Assembly: GCA_934045075.1 (NCBI GenBank) | Contig: OW203725.1 | Location: forward strand, 23,158,714 to 23,222,713 | Direction of reading: 5' to 3' | Source of the DNA: Yponomeuta sedellus | Taxonomy: Eukaryota; Arthropoda; Insecta; Lepidoptera; Yponomeutidae | Length of the DNA: 64,000 nucleotides | In this document: positions 10,850 through 21,775 of the stretch, piece by piece | How the letters are laid out: the number at the start of each line of letters is the position of its first letter | How positions within the stretch are numbered: position 1 is the stretch's first letter | Notes under the pieces: generated by a model | Seen by the model: only the letters and a program-made list of their open reading frames with translations | Database searches by the model: none | What the model was told of the DNA's origin: nothing | Translations under genes and position numbers: made by a program

Positions 10850-11288
10850 GGCTGGGCGCATGCTGAGACGCAGGCGACGCAGCACTGCGCAGCACAATTC
10901 AGTACAGGGCAGGGCGGTTGAAGCAGACATAGGCCCCCACCGCATACTGCGACGCAACTATTCGCTCCATTCCTTGGCACATAATAACTCTTTCAATGTC
11001 TTTTTTGAATAGTCTGGATGATTTGTATCATACAAACAAGGTTCACAGCCAACTAATTCAATTAAATATTCTGTCATTGCAACAAAATTGTTACTAAACT
11101 CGCCTCGACGTGCACGCGTCGCGCAGTAATCTGTGCCGGCACTACAACGAGACGCAGAGCAGGGCAGACACATGTCTGCGTTGCACGTGCCTGCGCCGCA
11201 GCGCAATGACGTTCCATGCTTCACAAAATCTGCGCTGCCCTGCGCTGCGCTGCACTGCGTCGCCATGCGTCTCAGCATGCGCCCAGCC
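10850..11288 (-). mobile_element. PIF/Harbinger-like element carrying a MADF-domain fragment
   Basis: Terminal inverted repeats of about 45 bp, starting GGCTGGGCGCATGCTGAGAC, are flanked by TTA on both sides (10847-10849 and 11289-11291). This is the 3-bp target typical of PIF/Harbinger. The minus-strand interior reads the start of a MADF-type domain around 10964-11100, with key residues L-I-E-L-V, P-C-L-Y-D, H-P-D-Y-S and K-E-L-L. MADF and Myb-like proteins are DNA-binding partners in this transposon superfamily. The ORF runs out into the terminal repeat, so this is a deletion derivative, not a gene. Confidence 0.75.
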
Positions 11289-11454
11289 TTATCCTTGCCA
11301 GGTTACTGTTTTAGTTTGGGACAGGTGATCGTCTTGTGTGAAAGCTATGTTAATTGCTACGTGTTTACGCAAAACTCTGAACAAAGTTCATCTGTGAAGG
11401 CGGTCTTACACGGTTCAATTTCGGTTCAATATTTATTTCAATGGCATCGATCGA

Positions 11455-11520
11455 TCGATATCAACCCTTGTATGTCCCCACTGCTGGGAAACGGGTCTCT
11501 TCCTGGAAGGTTAGGCTAAT
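11455..11520 (-). repeat. 5S-like SINE family tail fragment
   Basis: 'ccccactgctgggaaacggg' and 'cttcctggaaggttaggc' match the tail of this repeat family. Head absent. Confidence 0.45.
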
Positions 11521-11699
11521 GAAATGAAATGAAAAGGTTTTATTCAAAGTAGCGCAGATACTGCGGCTTAATGAACGTTACAAGTCAAACTAGGTGTCCA
11601 TTTCAAAATCGGGATCATTTTGGAGAAAAAAAGGACAAAAAAACTCCAAACTTAGTCTTTTCAAATTCCTTAATTAACAGAATTTATACAGATTCTACA

Positions 11700-12680
11700 A
11701 AACTCGTGAATTTTACATGCTTGAATTCCAGACATCATTGTCATCTAAATAAACCTTAATATTATAGTAGCTCTTTTGGCACGAAGTGTACTTTACACAT
11801 TTTTTGAACCGCGCTTCAGTCAAACTTAATATATCTTCAGGGATTTTATTGTAGAAGCGTATACAATGCCCCATGAAGGATGTATTAACCTTTGCCAGCC
11901 TAAATAGGCCACCACGATTCAGGCCCGACCTTGTGTGGTGGCTACTGCAAATGTCTTAGTTATAGCTAAACGTGTGTGTTAATAAATTTATTTTCATTTT
12001 TCATTTTAAATCTTGGGATCAAAAGTTTGTTTATTACTAGTATTTACATTATGTTGGCTACCTGCAGTTTTAAAGTTGCTAATATTTTTCCTGACATACA
12101 TAATATTTTCATAGATATACTGGCTGGCAACTGTCAGGATGTTTGTTTCTTTAAAGAATTCTCTTAACGAATCTCTACTGCCTAGCTTATAAATGAATCT
12201 GATCGCTCTTTTCTGCAAGACGAATATAGTCTCAATGTCCGCTGCCCGTCTCCACAATAGTATGCCGTAGGACATGATACTATGGAAGTAACTAAAATAA
12301 ACAAGCCTGGTAGTTGCGACGTCAGTTAGTTCCCTAATTCTTTTAACAGTATATGCTGCAGAGCTAAGCCTATTTGCCAATTTTTCTATATGAGGACCCC
12401 ATTGAAGCTTTGCATAAATTGTGATAGGTACCCAAAAATACAGTCTCTTCCACAAGGTCTAGTTTGTCCATTCCCAATATAACTTTGCTGTCAACTACTT
12501 TGACATTTGGTAGAGTGAACTTTATACATTTTGTCTTTTTTGAATTTAACAATAAGTTATTAGACGTAAACCAGTTTAGTACCTGAGAGAGAGCAGCATT
12601 AGTATTGTCAAGGTCATCTTCTTTTCTCTTAATTTTGAAAATAAGTGACGTGTCATCTGCAAATAATACTATCTCCGACA
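11700..12680 (-). pseudogene. Non-LTR retrotransposon (Jockey/CR1-type) RT fragment
   Basis: Read on the minus strand from 12680, the sequence encodes the catalytic palm motif L-F-A-D-D-T-S, then the downstream RT thumb and the post-RT region (W-F-..-N-L-L-L-N, K-T-K-C-I-F, and an R-L-V-Y-F-S-Y-F-H-S-I..Y-G-I-L-L-W block). A frameshift near 12370-12455 splits the frame. The upstream part (endonuclease and RT fingers) is absent because a 5S-like SINE abuts at 12680. The 3' part, 11700-12005, matches the tandem fragments at 4925-5690. Inactive. Confidence 0.8.
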
Positions 12681-12985
12681 TACTCCACCACGGGGGCCAA
12701 GTCCGGATTGGTAGAAGATTGCAAGACAGTGGCGGGCCTTACTGTCAGAAGTTATCAAGCCGCCCATAAGGCATCTGACATGGCTTAAAGATTGCCATTA
12801 CATGATAGCCGGCTTAACGTGCCTTGCGAAGCACGGAAGCGCTCGGATACCACTAGGTATTTTTACTACCGTCACGGGACGGTGACCCATTCTGCAACTG
12901 ACCGCGCCTGTTGTTGCTTAACTCAAGTGATTGATTCCAATCACTCGGTTCGACTAGGCCACGAGCGCTTCTGGCCGCAGTGTAA
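12681..12985 (-). repeat. 5S-rRNA-like SINE
   Basis: Minus-strand copy with 'ccaccacgggggccaagtcc', 'cgtgccttgcgaagcacgg', 'cacgggacggtgacccatt' and 'ccgcgcctgttgttgc'. It abuts the truncated RT fragment. Confidence 0.75.
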
Positions 12986-13493
12986 ATAGGTAAAGTCGTT
13001 CAATGATCAATGCTTTTCAATGGCATTGCTTCAATGTGATTTTACCGTGTAATATCGCCTTTACGGAGTGTGCCACATGTCTACTTAGGTAGTTATTTTG
13101 TTGTGTTATTTTCAACCATCCGTCAGCCAAGTACTTAGTTCCCATACTGTAAAACAATAAAGGCATCGGAATCTGTGGTAATTTTATCGACCGTAACTCG
13201 TATTTTAATGGTCTTTTGTTCATTCACGTTCACTGCATTTATATTGGTTTTTTTTTATTACCATTATTATAATAAACACATGTCAACCTTCCTGAAATGA
13301 ACTCGGCTAAGATTTTTTTTAGAATATCAATCTTTCAATATTTATTAGCAACCAAGTGTACAGTTTAATGTTCATTACAAATTTACAACTTCTACAGGCG
13401 TTGCAGATTATAAGATACACAAAATTAAAAAGTGCATGCATTATTTACATTACATTATTTATGTTTATTCAATTGTAAGAAAAAAACACTTTT

Positions 13494-13725
13494 TAAAAAC
13501 CTATTTAGAGGCTAAAAATTCCACCCATGCCGGGATTCGAACCCGCGACCTCTGGCTATCCGTGCCAGCGCTCTATCCAACTGAGCTAATGGGCGACTCA
13601 CCGGCATCAGTGAAATTTCGAACCTCTTTACACTATTCTCTGTATTACGTACAGGCAGCGACATCTGGCTGAAGTAGATTGCATCACTTACAGCCCCGAC
13701 TACCTACTTTGCAGTTAGGTTTTTA
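13494..13725 (-). repeat. tRNA-like SINE (full length)
   Basis: Minus copy with intact box A and box B and the complete 5' extension ending near GCAGTTAGGT. Confidence 0.8.
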
Positions 13726-13804
13726 CATAATAAATAGAACATGAGTTTTACATTAACTAAGTAAATCATAGAGTAATCTAAGTAATCGCCTCCGTATTAC
13801 AATA

Positions 13805-13960
13805 CATGTGATACAATCCAGCCTACACCATCTAAGACTATTTCCCAGGCACTACAGCTTCCGAGTGGTCCCTTCACACATCTAGTGTAAGCGAAGATGC
13901 CACTGGACGCTGTATAAATCATCTCATGTGATTGGCTTACTGGATTGAATACGCCAATGG
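13805..13960. repeat. Dispersed ~160 bp repeat
   Basis: Same family as 2338-2490 (CAGGCACTACAGC, CCTTCACACATCTAGTGTAA, GACGCTGTATAAATC). Confidence 0.55.
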
Positions 13961-14219
13961 GTGTTATTGAACAAAAAGTTCACAAATCTGGGGATTTTCA
14001 ATGGGGATCAGTGGAACAATCCGAAGTTTTGATCGGCGCCGAAATGAAAAGTTGTTATCTGTTTCATAGTTATTGAGTTGGTCTAATCTAAATGTAATAT
14101 TTTTGGTTTTTATGTAACATTTCTTTATAATAGTAAATTCAGCCACTATCGTTTTTCAAATATAAGAATAAGGCCACAATTGCCGCGAACTTCTTTAAAA
14201 AGGTCTGAACATGGGAGAA

Positions 14220-14672
14220 AGTTGCTTCCGAGTATAACAGCCGTTCAGAGATGTTGAGGATCACGTGGACCTCCAGGCGGTACCAGCACAACACCTACAA
14301 TATTGGGAAAACCACCAATGTTGTAAAACCTTTAATTCACATCATTCATTTCTTCTAGGGTTTTCGGCATTTTTATGAAGTTAGGTCTCAGCCGGGCAAT
14401 GGCTGAAGACACTTTCTTTATAATTCAACAGGCGGTCGTCTTGTGGATTCTTATATTGTCCGCTACAGTTATCTGGAAGGCCCCAGTGCGTAGAAGCTAA
14501 TAGTGAGCAGAATTTTCTTCACAGCGCTGATGGCATTGCGCCTAATTATATAGGGCATAATCCGAGTCCCAATCAGGGCCACAATCATCGCAATCCCTGC
14601 TTTCGGAACCCAGAACCGAGTTCGAAACTCTTCTTCATCAAACTCTTCATTTTCATTCATTTTCCTCCTTGA
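14220..14672 (-). pseudogene. PIF/Harbinger (HARBI1-like) transposase remnant
   Basis: Minus strand 14660-14469 reads the N-terminal HARBI1-type pattern: E-E-F-R-T-R-F, I-A-M-I-V-A-L-I-G, R-R-N-A-I-S-A-V-K-K-I-L-L-T-I, then F-Y-A-L-G. It hits a stop where intact proteins continue. After a frame change, 14405-14340 reads A-I-A-R-L-R-P-N-F-I-K-M-P. Then 14320-14230 reads F-Y-N-I-G-G-F-P-N-I-V-G, the segment just before the first catalytic aspartate. That aspartate is not preserved. Stops and frameshifts make it inactive. Confidence 0.75.
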
Positions 14673-14679
14673 GCGTCTA

Positions 14680-15480
14680 GTTCTAACAGCCGCGCGTCAT
14701 TAAGGCACTTCACCATCACTAAATGAGAGTTCCAAAAGCAAAGACATGAAGACTATCACAAAATATCACCAGTTTTCAAGCAAACAAATTAAGTTAATTC
14801 GTCGATCACCTGCGATTTGTTGACAAGGCGATTTGACGTTTCAAAATTGATTTTGAACAGTGATTAGTGTCGACGCCGATCTCATTATTTATTTCATATC
14901 GCCACACACACCACTCATTCGTTCATCCACGCACTCAACTCACTCACTCGTTTCCTATTCCTTTTCCTTCAACTCATTCTCTGCCGCACTTACTTCCGCT
15001 CCTAGTACGAAACTAATTATTAAAATTCTCAATTAATCTCGCTGGACTTCTAAAGCATCAGTGCTGTGCTGTGTTTCAAAGACTTCTTAAAACAATTTAA
15101 CTCTGGAAACTAACTAGAAGAGGACAGGTCCGGACCGGCCTCCGCGTCCAGCTGCAGAGCCGAGCTATCGAAGAACTCCAGGTACATTCCTCCTCCTAAT
15201 TAGAGTCTAATCATTCCCCAGGAAACCCAAATACCGTTTGACATGTCGTTTGACGTAGCATTTGTCAACTGATTTGATCTGTTGGTCAACTAAATTGATT
15301 GTCCCTTAGGAAACCCAAATCGTGCTTAATCGTAGTTTAATTTGATCGTAGCGATTACTAAATCTAATCAGCCCCCAAGAAACCGGCCGTAAGTCTCGGG
15401 GCTCGGCAGGGGGGGTTGCCTCATGTATGGGAAGTTGCTCCTACCTACGGGGCTCCGAACTTGACTTACCCCCCTCTAAA
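14680..15480. other. Unassigned UTR- or promoter-like stretch
   Basis: Compositionally distinct. It holds repeated words 'aggaaacccaaat' (15220, 15309) and 'agaaacc' (15380), and several 'cactcattc/ctcactc' words near 14910-14980. A possible donor AG|GTACAT follows 'gaactcc' at about 15181. No reading frame with family resemblance was found. It could be a retrotransposon 5' UTR or a non-coding first exon. Confidence 0.3.
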
Positions 15481-16916
15481 TGAATGAATTCTTGAAAAGG
15501 TGGCTTTTCACCAATTTTGGGGAAAACGAGAAACATATGCAAATTTCAAAAATTTCCGTTGAACAGTGGACACAAAATATCGCGAACACAAAATGGCCGT
15601 TTGAAGGCTTGACTTATTTTATGGTTCTATTTATTTCCATAGTTTACTCTAGTTGTATTCCCATTATGTACATTGAGTCTATCTGCGGTCCTCCGTAAAC
15701 TGTTACGGAGATTTTGTGAGACAGGACTGCTCGCCGTTTGAAAACAGCTGATTAAATAATACCGTATTTCTAAATTAGGACTAATATGCTACAGTAAGTA
15801 ACCACCTTCTGATAAAACAATGCCAATACATGAAATCTTCAATCCACGTTGGTGGTGCGTTGTGACGTGAATCTTGACGACGACATAAGGTAAAAGTCAT
15901 ATTCATGACAAAGTGCGATAAGTAATAATTAATATAATAACAGAGCCGTTCTCGAACACTAAAACTATACCAACATAGTGGCAGACGATTTCAAAGAAGT
16001 GTTTCGTAAATAAGACATATTTGGCCCTTATAATTATGTCGTGTCTATAGAACACTGTGCACGTTTGCACGTGTGCGAGAGCGCGCCGCTGCGCGTCGGT
16101 CGCTGTGTGCGTACGCATATAAACCTACCCCCTACATTTGAAGACGGCCGGCAGCGGAACCGACCCTTAAGCCCATCTCTGAAAGAAAACCTGTGCAGGG
16201 CAATACGATAACAAGTTTCTGTTCTGTCGCATCTGTGAATTGTAGGCGAGGTATTGCTTTTCAAATAAAGCCTGGTTTGCTACGCTATTCCAGGCAAAGT
16301 ATAATGAACATTAAATGCCATGTCACAAGCATTTGACATCAATCTCAAGCGAAGAAAACTTCGCGGATGTGAGACAGACTGCTCCAAAATGCTTTGAAAG
16401 AAATTTTGGTGATGAGAAACAAGGGTTGATTGCACTAGGATTTGTAGAAAACGTTAATTGTGTGAAGTGCCCTGCAGTTGGAGGTCTATAGGCTACATAA
16501 AAATATAACCCCAGTTTTAGAACTTGTAGGTACAGTTCATTGCACCTAAGAGCGGATTTGGACAAATCACTGGACCATATAAATTAATTTAGGTCGGTAA
16601 ACAGCGATGGACTAGATACATCTGTTTACGTTACGTGTGTGTTGCTGATTTTTGTTTATTAGTTTTACATTGATAATATTTTTTTTATGATGCAGCTGGT
16701 GCTCGTTGTGCGTAAAACTAATGAAATATAAGATAGGTGTCATCGTCGCACAAGTTCGATATTATTTTGTCTGTAGCAGTGACTAGGCCAGCGAACATAC
16801 TTAGATTTTATCGATTCAGGCGGCCAAAATTATTTTTGCTTTTTAAACAGGGTACTTAAATAATAATAAAAAATACGTTTCTTTTTTCTTTGAAAATATA
16901 ACATAATTATATAATT
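15481..16916. other. No gene seen
   Basis: A GC-rich patch at 16060-16115 precedes GCATATAAACC (16112), and AATAAA occurs at 16264. This could be a solo LTR or old promoter, but ends and target duplications were not found. 16440-16545 shares words with 10195-10280 (inverted: 'gaagtgccctgcagtt', 'ccccagttttagaactt'). Confidence 0.35.
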
Positions 16917-17340
16917 TTTAATGCACTAACCTTTAACGCTCAGTTGGGAGCGCTGGCACGGTTAGCCAAAGATCGCGGGTTCGAGTCCCGGCATGGGTGG
17001 AATTTTTTGCCTCTAAATAGGTTATACTATTTTTATTTTTAATGCACTAACCCGTGCTAAGGAACAAATTTAAAAACCTATTTAGAGGTTAAAAATCTCA
17101 CCCATGCCGGGATTCGAACCCGCAACCTCTGGCTATCCGTGCCAGCGCTCTACCAATTGAGCCAATGGGCGACTCACGGCATCAGTGAAATTTCGAACCT
17201 CTTTACACTATTCTCTGTATTACGTACGGGCAGCGACATCTGACTTAAGCAAATTTTATTACTTAAAGCCCCGACTACCTTTATTACCTTACCTTTTTAG
17301 CCTCTAAATAGGTTTTTAAATCTAAATAGGTTATTTAAAA
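16917..17340. repeat. Facing pair of tRNA-like SINEs
   Basis: A plus copy (about 16917-17028, box A degraded) is followed by a minus copy (17025-17340) that keeps box B, box A and the 5' extension. A ~20-bp inverted repeat (AGGCGGCCAAAA..) at 16818-16838 and 17404-17424 brackets the block. Confidence 0.7.
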
Positions 17341-17625
17341 TTGTTCTTAGCACGGGTTAGTGCAACAAAAAGATATAATAATGTTGGGTCTGTTTTGATC
17401 TTAGAAAAATCAGTTTTGGCCGCCTAATTAATTTAAATCTACGTATGTGCAGCGGTTACACGGAAGGAGCTCGGACAACGCGCAAGACTTTTCATACAAA
17501 ATGTACTGAAGTGACGGGACGAAGGCCACAGAGAAGGATCTCTTCCGCGCACACGTCCCTACTGTGTGGCCGCTGCCATTGGTGTCACTTAGTTTGCTTT
17601 GAGACTAAGCTAAGAGTTAGATCAG

Positions 17626-19110
17626 ATGAATAAGCGTGGCGACAGTACAATAATCAAAGATTTAACGATATTAGGGAGAAAGTACATATTATTTAATGCA
17701 TGTTTAAAAGCAGCAATATTCCCAGACAGGTGGAAATTTACACGGGTGGTACCAGTCCCCAAGGGACGACCGAGTACCCAAGTGGAGGGATACAGACCAG
17801 TGGCGGTTCTTTCAACACCCGCAAAAGTACTCGAATCGGCGATACAAAAAGAAATACTTATTCTAGTTCAGGGGCAGTTGTCAGATGCTCAACACGGTTT
17901 TCGGCCAGCGCGAAGTACCAGCAGTAACCTCCTAAACTACATGTCACAAGTGGTTCCAGTAGTGGACAGTGGAGGCCAAGTAGATGCGGCGTATTTCGAC
18001 TATAAAAAGGCTTTCGATTTGGTTGATAATGACGTATTGCTGAGAAAACTAGCAGGCATTGGATGTACGCCGCATTTGCTACGGTTCTTCGCCAGCTACA
18101 TGCGAGACCGAAGGCAATATGTTGATTATAACGGACATATATCGGAGCGATACTGTACTAGATCAGGAGTGAGTCAGGGGAGCAACCTAGGGCCACTCGA
18201 ATTCATAATAATGGTAAATGATTTGCCAAATGTTGTACAAAATGCAAACTGTTTACTATTTGCGGACGATTTAAAGCTGTGCATTAATGTCAGTGAAATA
18301 GAGGACTGTAAAAAGCTACAAAACGATATCAATAGAGTAATAAACTGGAGTATTGAAAATAATTTAGAATTTAACATCTCAAAATGCGCTACAATTACAT
18401 TTACCAGAAAACACACACCAATAGTTTTTAATTATCAGATAGAAGATCACTATTTAAAGAAAGTAAATGCGATAAAAGATTTAGGTGTTTTAATAAAATC
18501 AGATTTGAAGTACAATGAACACATTTTAAATATATGTAAAAAGGCTTACAGAAATTTAGGTTTTGTTTTACGGGGGGTTCGTAATTTTACAAATGTGAAA
18601 GCAATAATAGTTCTTTATAATAGTCTAGTCAGAAGTCAGCTAGAATATGGTTCTGAAATTTGGTCCACACATGAGGCCAAATACAACACAATGGTGGAGC
18701 GAATACAAAATAAATTTGTTCGATTTTTGTATTTGCGGTATTACGGGGTGTATCCTTCCTATCCTATTATATATCCCACTCTTTTTGTATTAGGGATGGT
18801 GGGATACAACCAACTTAGAGTGAGGCGGGATCTCACCTTAGTCTCATATTTACACAAAGTTTTGGTGGGAAGAATACACAACCCGGCAATACTGGGGCGG
18901 CTGACACTGTGTGTGCCGGACGGCTACGTGCGGCGCCGCCGGCGACCGCCGCTGCTGCGGGTGCCGCGCGCGCGCACCAACCTGCTGGCCGAGGCGCCGC
19001 TGACGCGCGCACTCCGCACTCTAAATGCCATCTCGGACAAAATTGATGTTTTTGGATGTACTCAGGGTGAATTCACTAGGACGGCATTGAATATTATTTG
19101 TTATAATTAA
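17626..19110 (+). CDS. Non-LTR retrotransposon reverse transcriptase (494 codons, 5'-truncated)
   Basis: This would encode the RT of a LINE of the Jockey/CR1/R1 group. Visible motifs in order are a F-P..W-K..P-V-P-K-G block (about residues 31-47), Q-H-G-F-R-P..S-T (89-99), the Y-F-D-Y-K-K-A-F-D motif with the first catalytic Asp at about residue 125, S-G-V-S-Q-G-S-N-L-G-P, the L-F-A-D-D-L-K-L catalytic pair (Asp about 214-215), and the C-terminal domain ending C-T-Q-G-E-F-T-R. No endonuclease domain precedes it, so the Met at 17626 is only the first ATG of a truncated frame, not a true start. The frame is uninterrupted, suggesting recent insertion. An A/T-rich tail with (AAATA)n at 19261-19300 follows. 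A related 3' end lies at 58998-59235. Confidence 0.88.
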   Translation: MNKRGDSTIIKDLTILGRKYILFNACLKAAIFPDRWKFTRVVPVPKGRPSTQVEGYRPVAVLSTPAKVLESAIQKEILILVQGQLSDAQHGFRPARSTSSNLLNYMSQVVPVVDSGGQVDAAYFDYKKAFDLVDNDVLLRKLAGIGCTPHLLRFFASYMRDRRQYVDYNGHISERYCTRSGVSQGSNLGPLEFIIMVNDLPNVVQNANCLLFADDLKLCINVSEIEDCKKLQNDINRVINWSIENNLEFNISKCATITFTRKHTPIVFNYQIEDHYLKKVNAIKDLGVLIKSDLKYNEHILNICKKAYRNLGFVLRGVRNFTNVKAIIVLYNSLVRSQLEYGSEIWSTHEAKYNTMVERIQNKFVRFLYLRYYGVYPSYPIIYPTLFVLGMVGYNQLRVRRDLTLVSYLHKVLVGRIHNPAILGRLTLCVPDGYVRRRRRPPLLRVPRARTNLLAEAPLTRALRTLNAISDKIDVFGCTQGEFTRTALNIICYN

Positions 19111-19310
19111 GGTGTATAGAATTTAAGAAGTTAAAATAGTATAATAGTAGGAAAATAGATACCGATTGTATTTTTCAATTGTTAATTAATGTTTGTGAAG
19201 ATTTTATAATGTTTGTAACTTGTTGCATTAGGTGCTAATCCTGTAATAATAAGTTATTATGTTAAATAAATAAATAAAATAAATAAAATAAAATAAATAT
19301 AAAAAGATTT
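19111..19310 (+). mobile_element. 3' UTR and (AAATA/TAAA)n tail of the LINE
   Basis: Non-coding tail after the RT stop ends in simple AAATA/TAAA repeats, the expected 3' terminus of this LINE. It shares 'gcattaggt.ctaatcctgt' with the tail at 59165-59190. Confidence 0.7.
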
Positions 19311-19374
19311 AAAACACTGATTTAGTTTTATAAATAAAATTAGATTAGCAATATTTTCGATAAAATAAAAGATT

Positions 19375-19600
19375 TGCAGCTGGTAAGGGACGTCCCAGAC
19401 GGACATACATCGACCAAATAGGGGATGTATTAGCAAAGGGAAAGATAAAAGGTACCGGAACCGGCGTGCGTGCATGCAACGACTTATAAACGTTGATGAA
19501 GCGAAGGTGATCTGTCAGGATCGTGGCAAATGGCAGTCCCTGGACTCTGCCTACCCCTCTGGGATACAGGCGTGAGGTTATGTATGTATAATAGTTATAG
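19375..19600 (+). mobile_element. LINE 3'-end fragment (GTTGATGAAGC family)
   Basis: The frame reads a G-R-P-R-Q-T-Y-I-D-Q-I-G-D-V-L-A-K-G-K-I-K-type segment, followed by the tail 'gcgaaggtgatctgtcagga'. It is cut at both ends. Confidence 0.65.
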
Positions 19601-20607
19601 TTTTTGGGAACAACCTTTTTTTAATTTTGACTTTATGATACGTAAAATTGTGTGAACGAGACAGCATGCTTCACGTAAGAACAGCCTTAAGCCAATAATG
19701 GTAAAACAAGAGACTGCCATTCAAGTGCTTTGTTTTGACAAGACGCGCTTCCTTCTATTACGTCGACTTGAAGTATCATTTCGATATTATCTTCAAGATG
19801 TAGATAGATAATTTTGTTGTGAATACTTGTGATTATCTCAGGTAATATCATATTATGCCATTAGAATCATTAAATTATATGCAAATCTGTGGACTGCATA
19901 ACGAGTCGAATGTTATCTGTAAAAATTACCAACTGTCACTGTTAATAAGCTGCAATCCCATGGTGCGTAGAATTACGCACCGACGGAGTCTAGAGGCGGA
20001 TGATTACGGGCAGAAACGCACGCACGTAACCGAGTTTCTACCCACAATACGAGTACGTGAGTCTAATTATGCGAACAAATCCTGAGCGATTGTCAAGTAG
20101 TATGAATAGACGATCAAACTTGGTACGGGATATCATATCCGTTCGTCTGGAAAGTTGTCCACCGAACACAACTAATACTATTTCGTGTTCGCTCGTTCCG
20201 ATAGTACGCCCAATCCGCTGTAGGGTCCGTACAAAGTTCGATTGTCTGTTAATAGTATAACTGTCAAATTCCATACCAATTTGACAGACGATTGGAGTCG
20301 TTAAGGATTTGGTGCTCGTAATATAAGAGCATGTCGGTGAGCGCTCTAGAGGAGTGTTCCGAAAAATGCAAGGTACGCCTATGATAATTATTTGGAAATT
20401 TCAGACAATATTTTTTTACTACAAAGTTTTGTATTCTCAAACTGTAGCATCATAACATCTTATCAGCCCTAGTAATTTTTAGTATTTTCCTACCTTTCCC
20501 ATTTACCTATCTTTATTAATTACCAACCTATCTAGGTCTAGAAACACAGTACAAGATGGCGTTTCCTTTGTAAACGGTATTTTGAGCAAAAACAAGTAAT
20601 TTTTTCG
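19601..20607. other. No gene seen
   Basis: Anonymous sequence, with a 'ctgtcaaatt..aatttgacag' hairpin at about 20261-20287. Overlapping frames on both strands at 20038-20274 have no family resemblance. Confidence 0.4.
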
Positions 20608-20617
20608 AGGCATACCT
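20608..20617. repeat. Left flanking direct repeat AGGCATACCT
   Basis: Identical to 24082-24091 and immediately outside the 20618-24081 element, so probably its target-site duplication. The match extends to 12 bp if the next AG is included. Confidence 0.75.
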
Positions 20618-20634
20618 AGAGTTGGGTCGCGGGA

Positions 20635-20722
20635 ATATACCCGAAAGGTATATTCCCAGGTAAATACCCAAAACGGGTAAATACCCGGGTAAATACCCGA
20701 AATGGGTATTTATGTGGGTAAA
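20635..20722. repeat. Left terminal GGGTAAATACCC array
   Basis: Tandem interleaved palindromes: GGGTAAATACCC, CCCGGGTAAATACCC and AAATGGGTATTTATG. The right-arm counterpart at 23990-24068 is rearranged, with GGGTAGATTC words. Confidence 0.75.
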
Positions 20723-21206
20723 TACGTTTATTGGTGTTTTCGTTCGCTAAAATAGATTGCATTACCGTTAAATCCATTTTTACTCACGAGCCTCAGGACT
20801 ATATTCAATATCTTTCATTCTTTTTTGACGAAAGAACGAAATAATTATATCTCAAGAAAATAACTTTTTTGTGATGGACTTATTTCATGAATTATTGAGA
20901 GATTGTTAAAGATTCTTACCTAGTAATTATCCGCCCGAGAGCTAATAACCATAAATACCAGTTTCTACTGAGTATTTAACGAAAACTGACAGTACATATT
21001 TTAATTGGTTTTTTACAGTAAAATCTTTTAAATAGGGTCTTATTTGATCGGTATTGATGAGATCTTTGTTTAAACTTGGGAAGCATGGTCTGATGATAGC
21101 GTTGGAAGGTTTGTATGGGATCTCCTCAACGGATAGCTGTAGACCGTTTGAGTATGTACTTATTCGATTAGTATTTATGAGATCTTTGTTGAAACTTGGT
21201 GACAAG

Positions 21207-21310
21207 TCGCCCATTAGCTCAGTTGGAAAGAGTGCTGGCACGGATAGCCAGAAGTCACGGGTTCGAAACCCGGCATGGGTGGAATTTTTAGCCACTAAAT
21301 AGGTTTTTAA
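21207..21310 (+). repeat. tRNA-like SINE core
   Basis: Box A and box B present, followed by GGAATTTTTAGCCACTAAATAGG. No 5' extension; joined at GACAAG|TCGCCCATT. Confidence 0.7.
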
Positions 21311-21671
21311 AATTTTCAAGAAAATAACTTTTTTGTGATGGACTTATTTCATGAATTATTGAGAGATTGTTAAAGATTCTTACTTAGTAATTATCCGCCC
21401 GAGAGTAAATAACCATAAATACCAGTTTCTACTGAGTATTTAACGAAAACTAACAGTAAATATTTTTAATTGATTTTTTACAGTAAAATCTTTTAAATAG
21501 GGTCTTATTTGATCGGTATTGATGAGATCTTTGTTTAAACTTGGGAAGCATGGTCTGATGATAGCGCTGGAAGGTGTGTATGGGATCTCCTCAACGGATA
21601 GCAGTAGACCGTTTGAGTATGTACTTATTCGATTAGTATTTATGAGATCTTTGTTGAAACTTGGTGACAAG

Positions 21672-21775
21672 TCGCCCATTAGCTCAGTTGGAAAGAGCGC
21701 TGGCACGGATAGCCAGAAGTCACGGGTTCGAATCCCGGCATGGGTCGAATTTTTAGCCTCTAAATAGGTTTTTAA
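21672..21775 (+). repeat. tRNA-like SINE core (duplicate)
   Basis: Near-identical to 21207-21310, copied with the surrounding 465-bp unit. Confidence 0.7.

Noticed and set aside
16040..16290. Possible solo LTR or promoter with GCATATAAACC and AATAAA
   Set aside because: No complementary TG..CA ends or target duplication could be found; left as an unassigned note.
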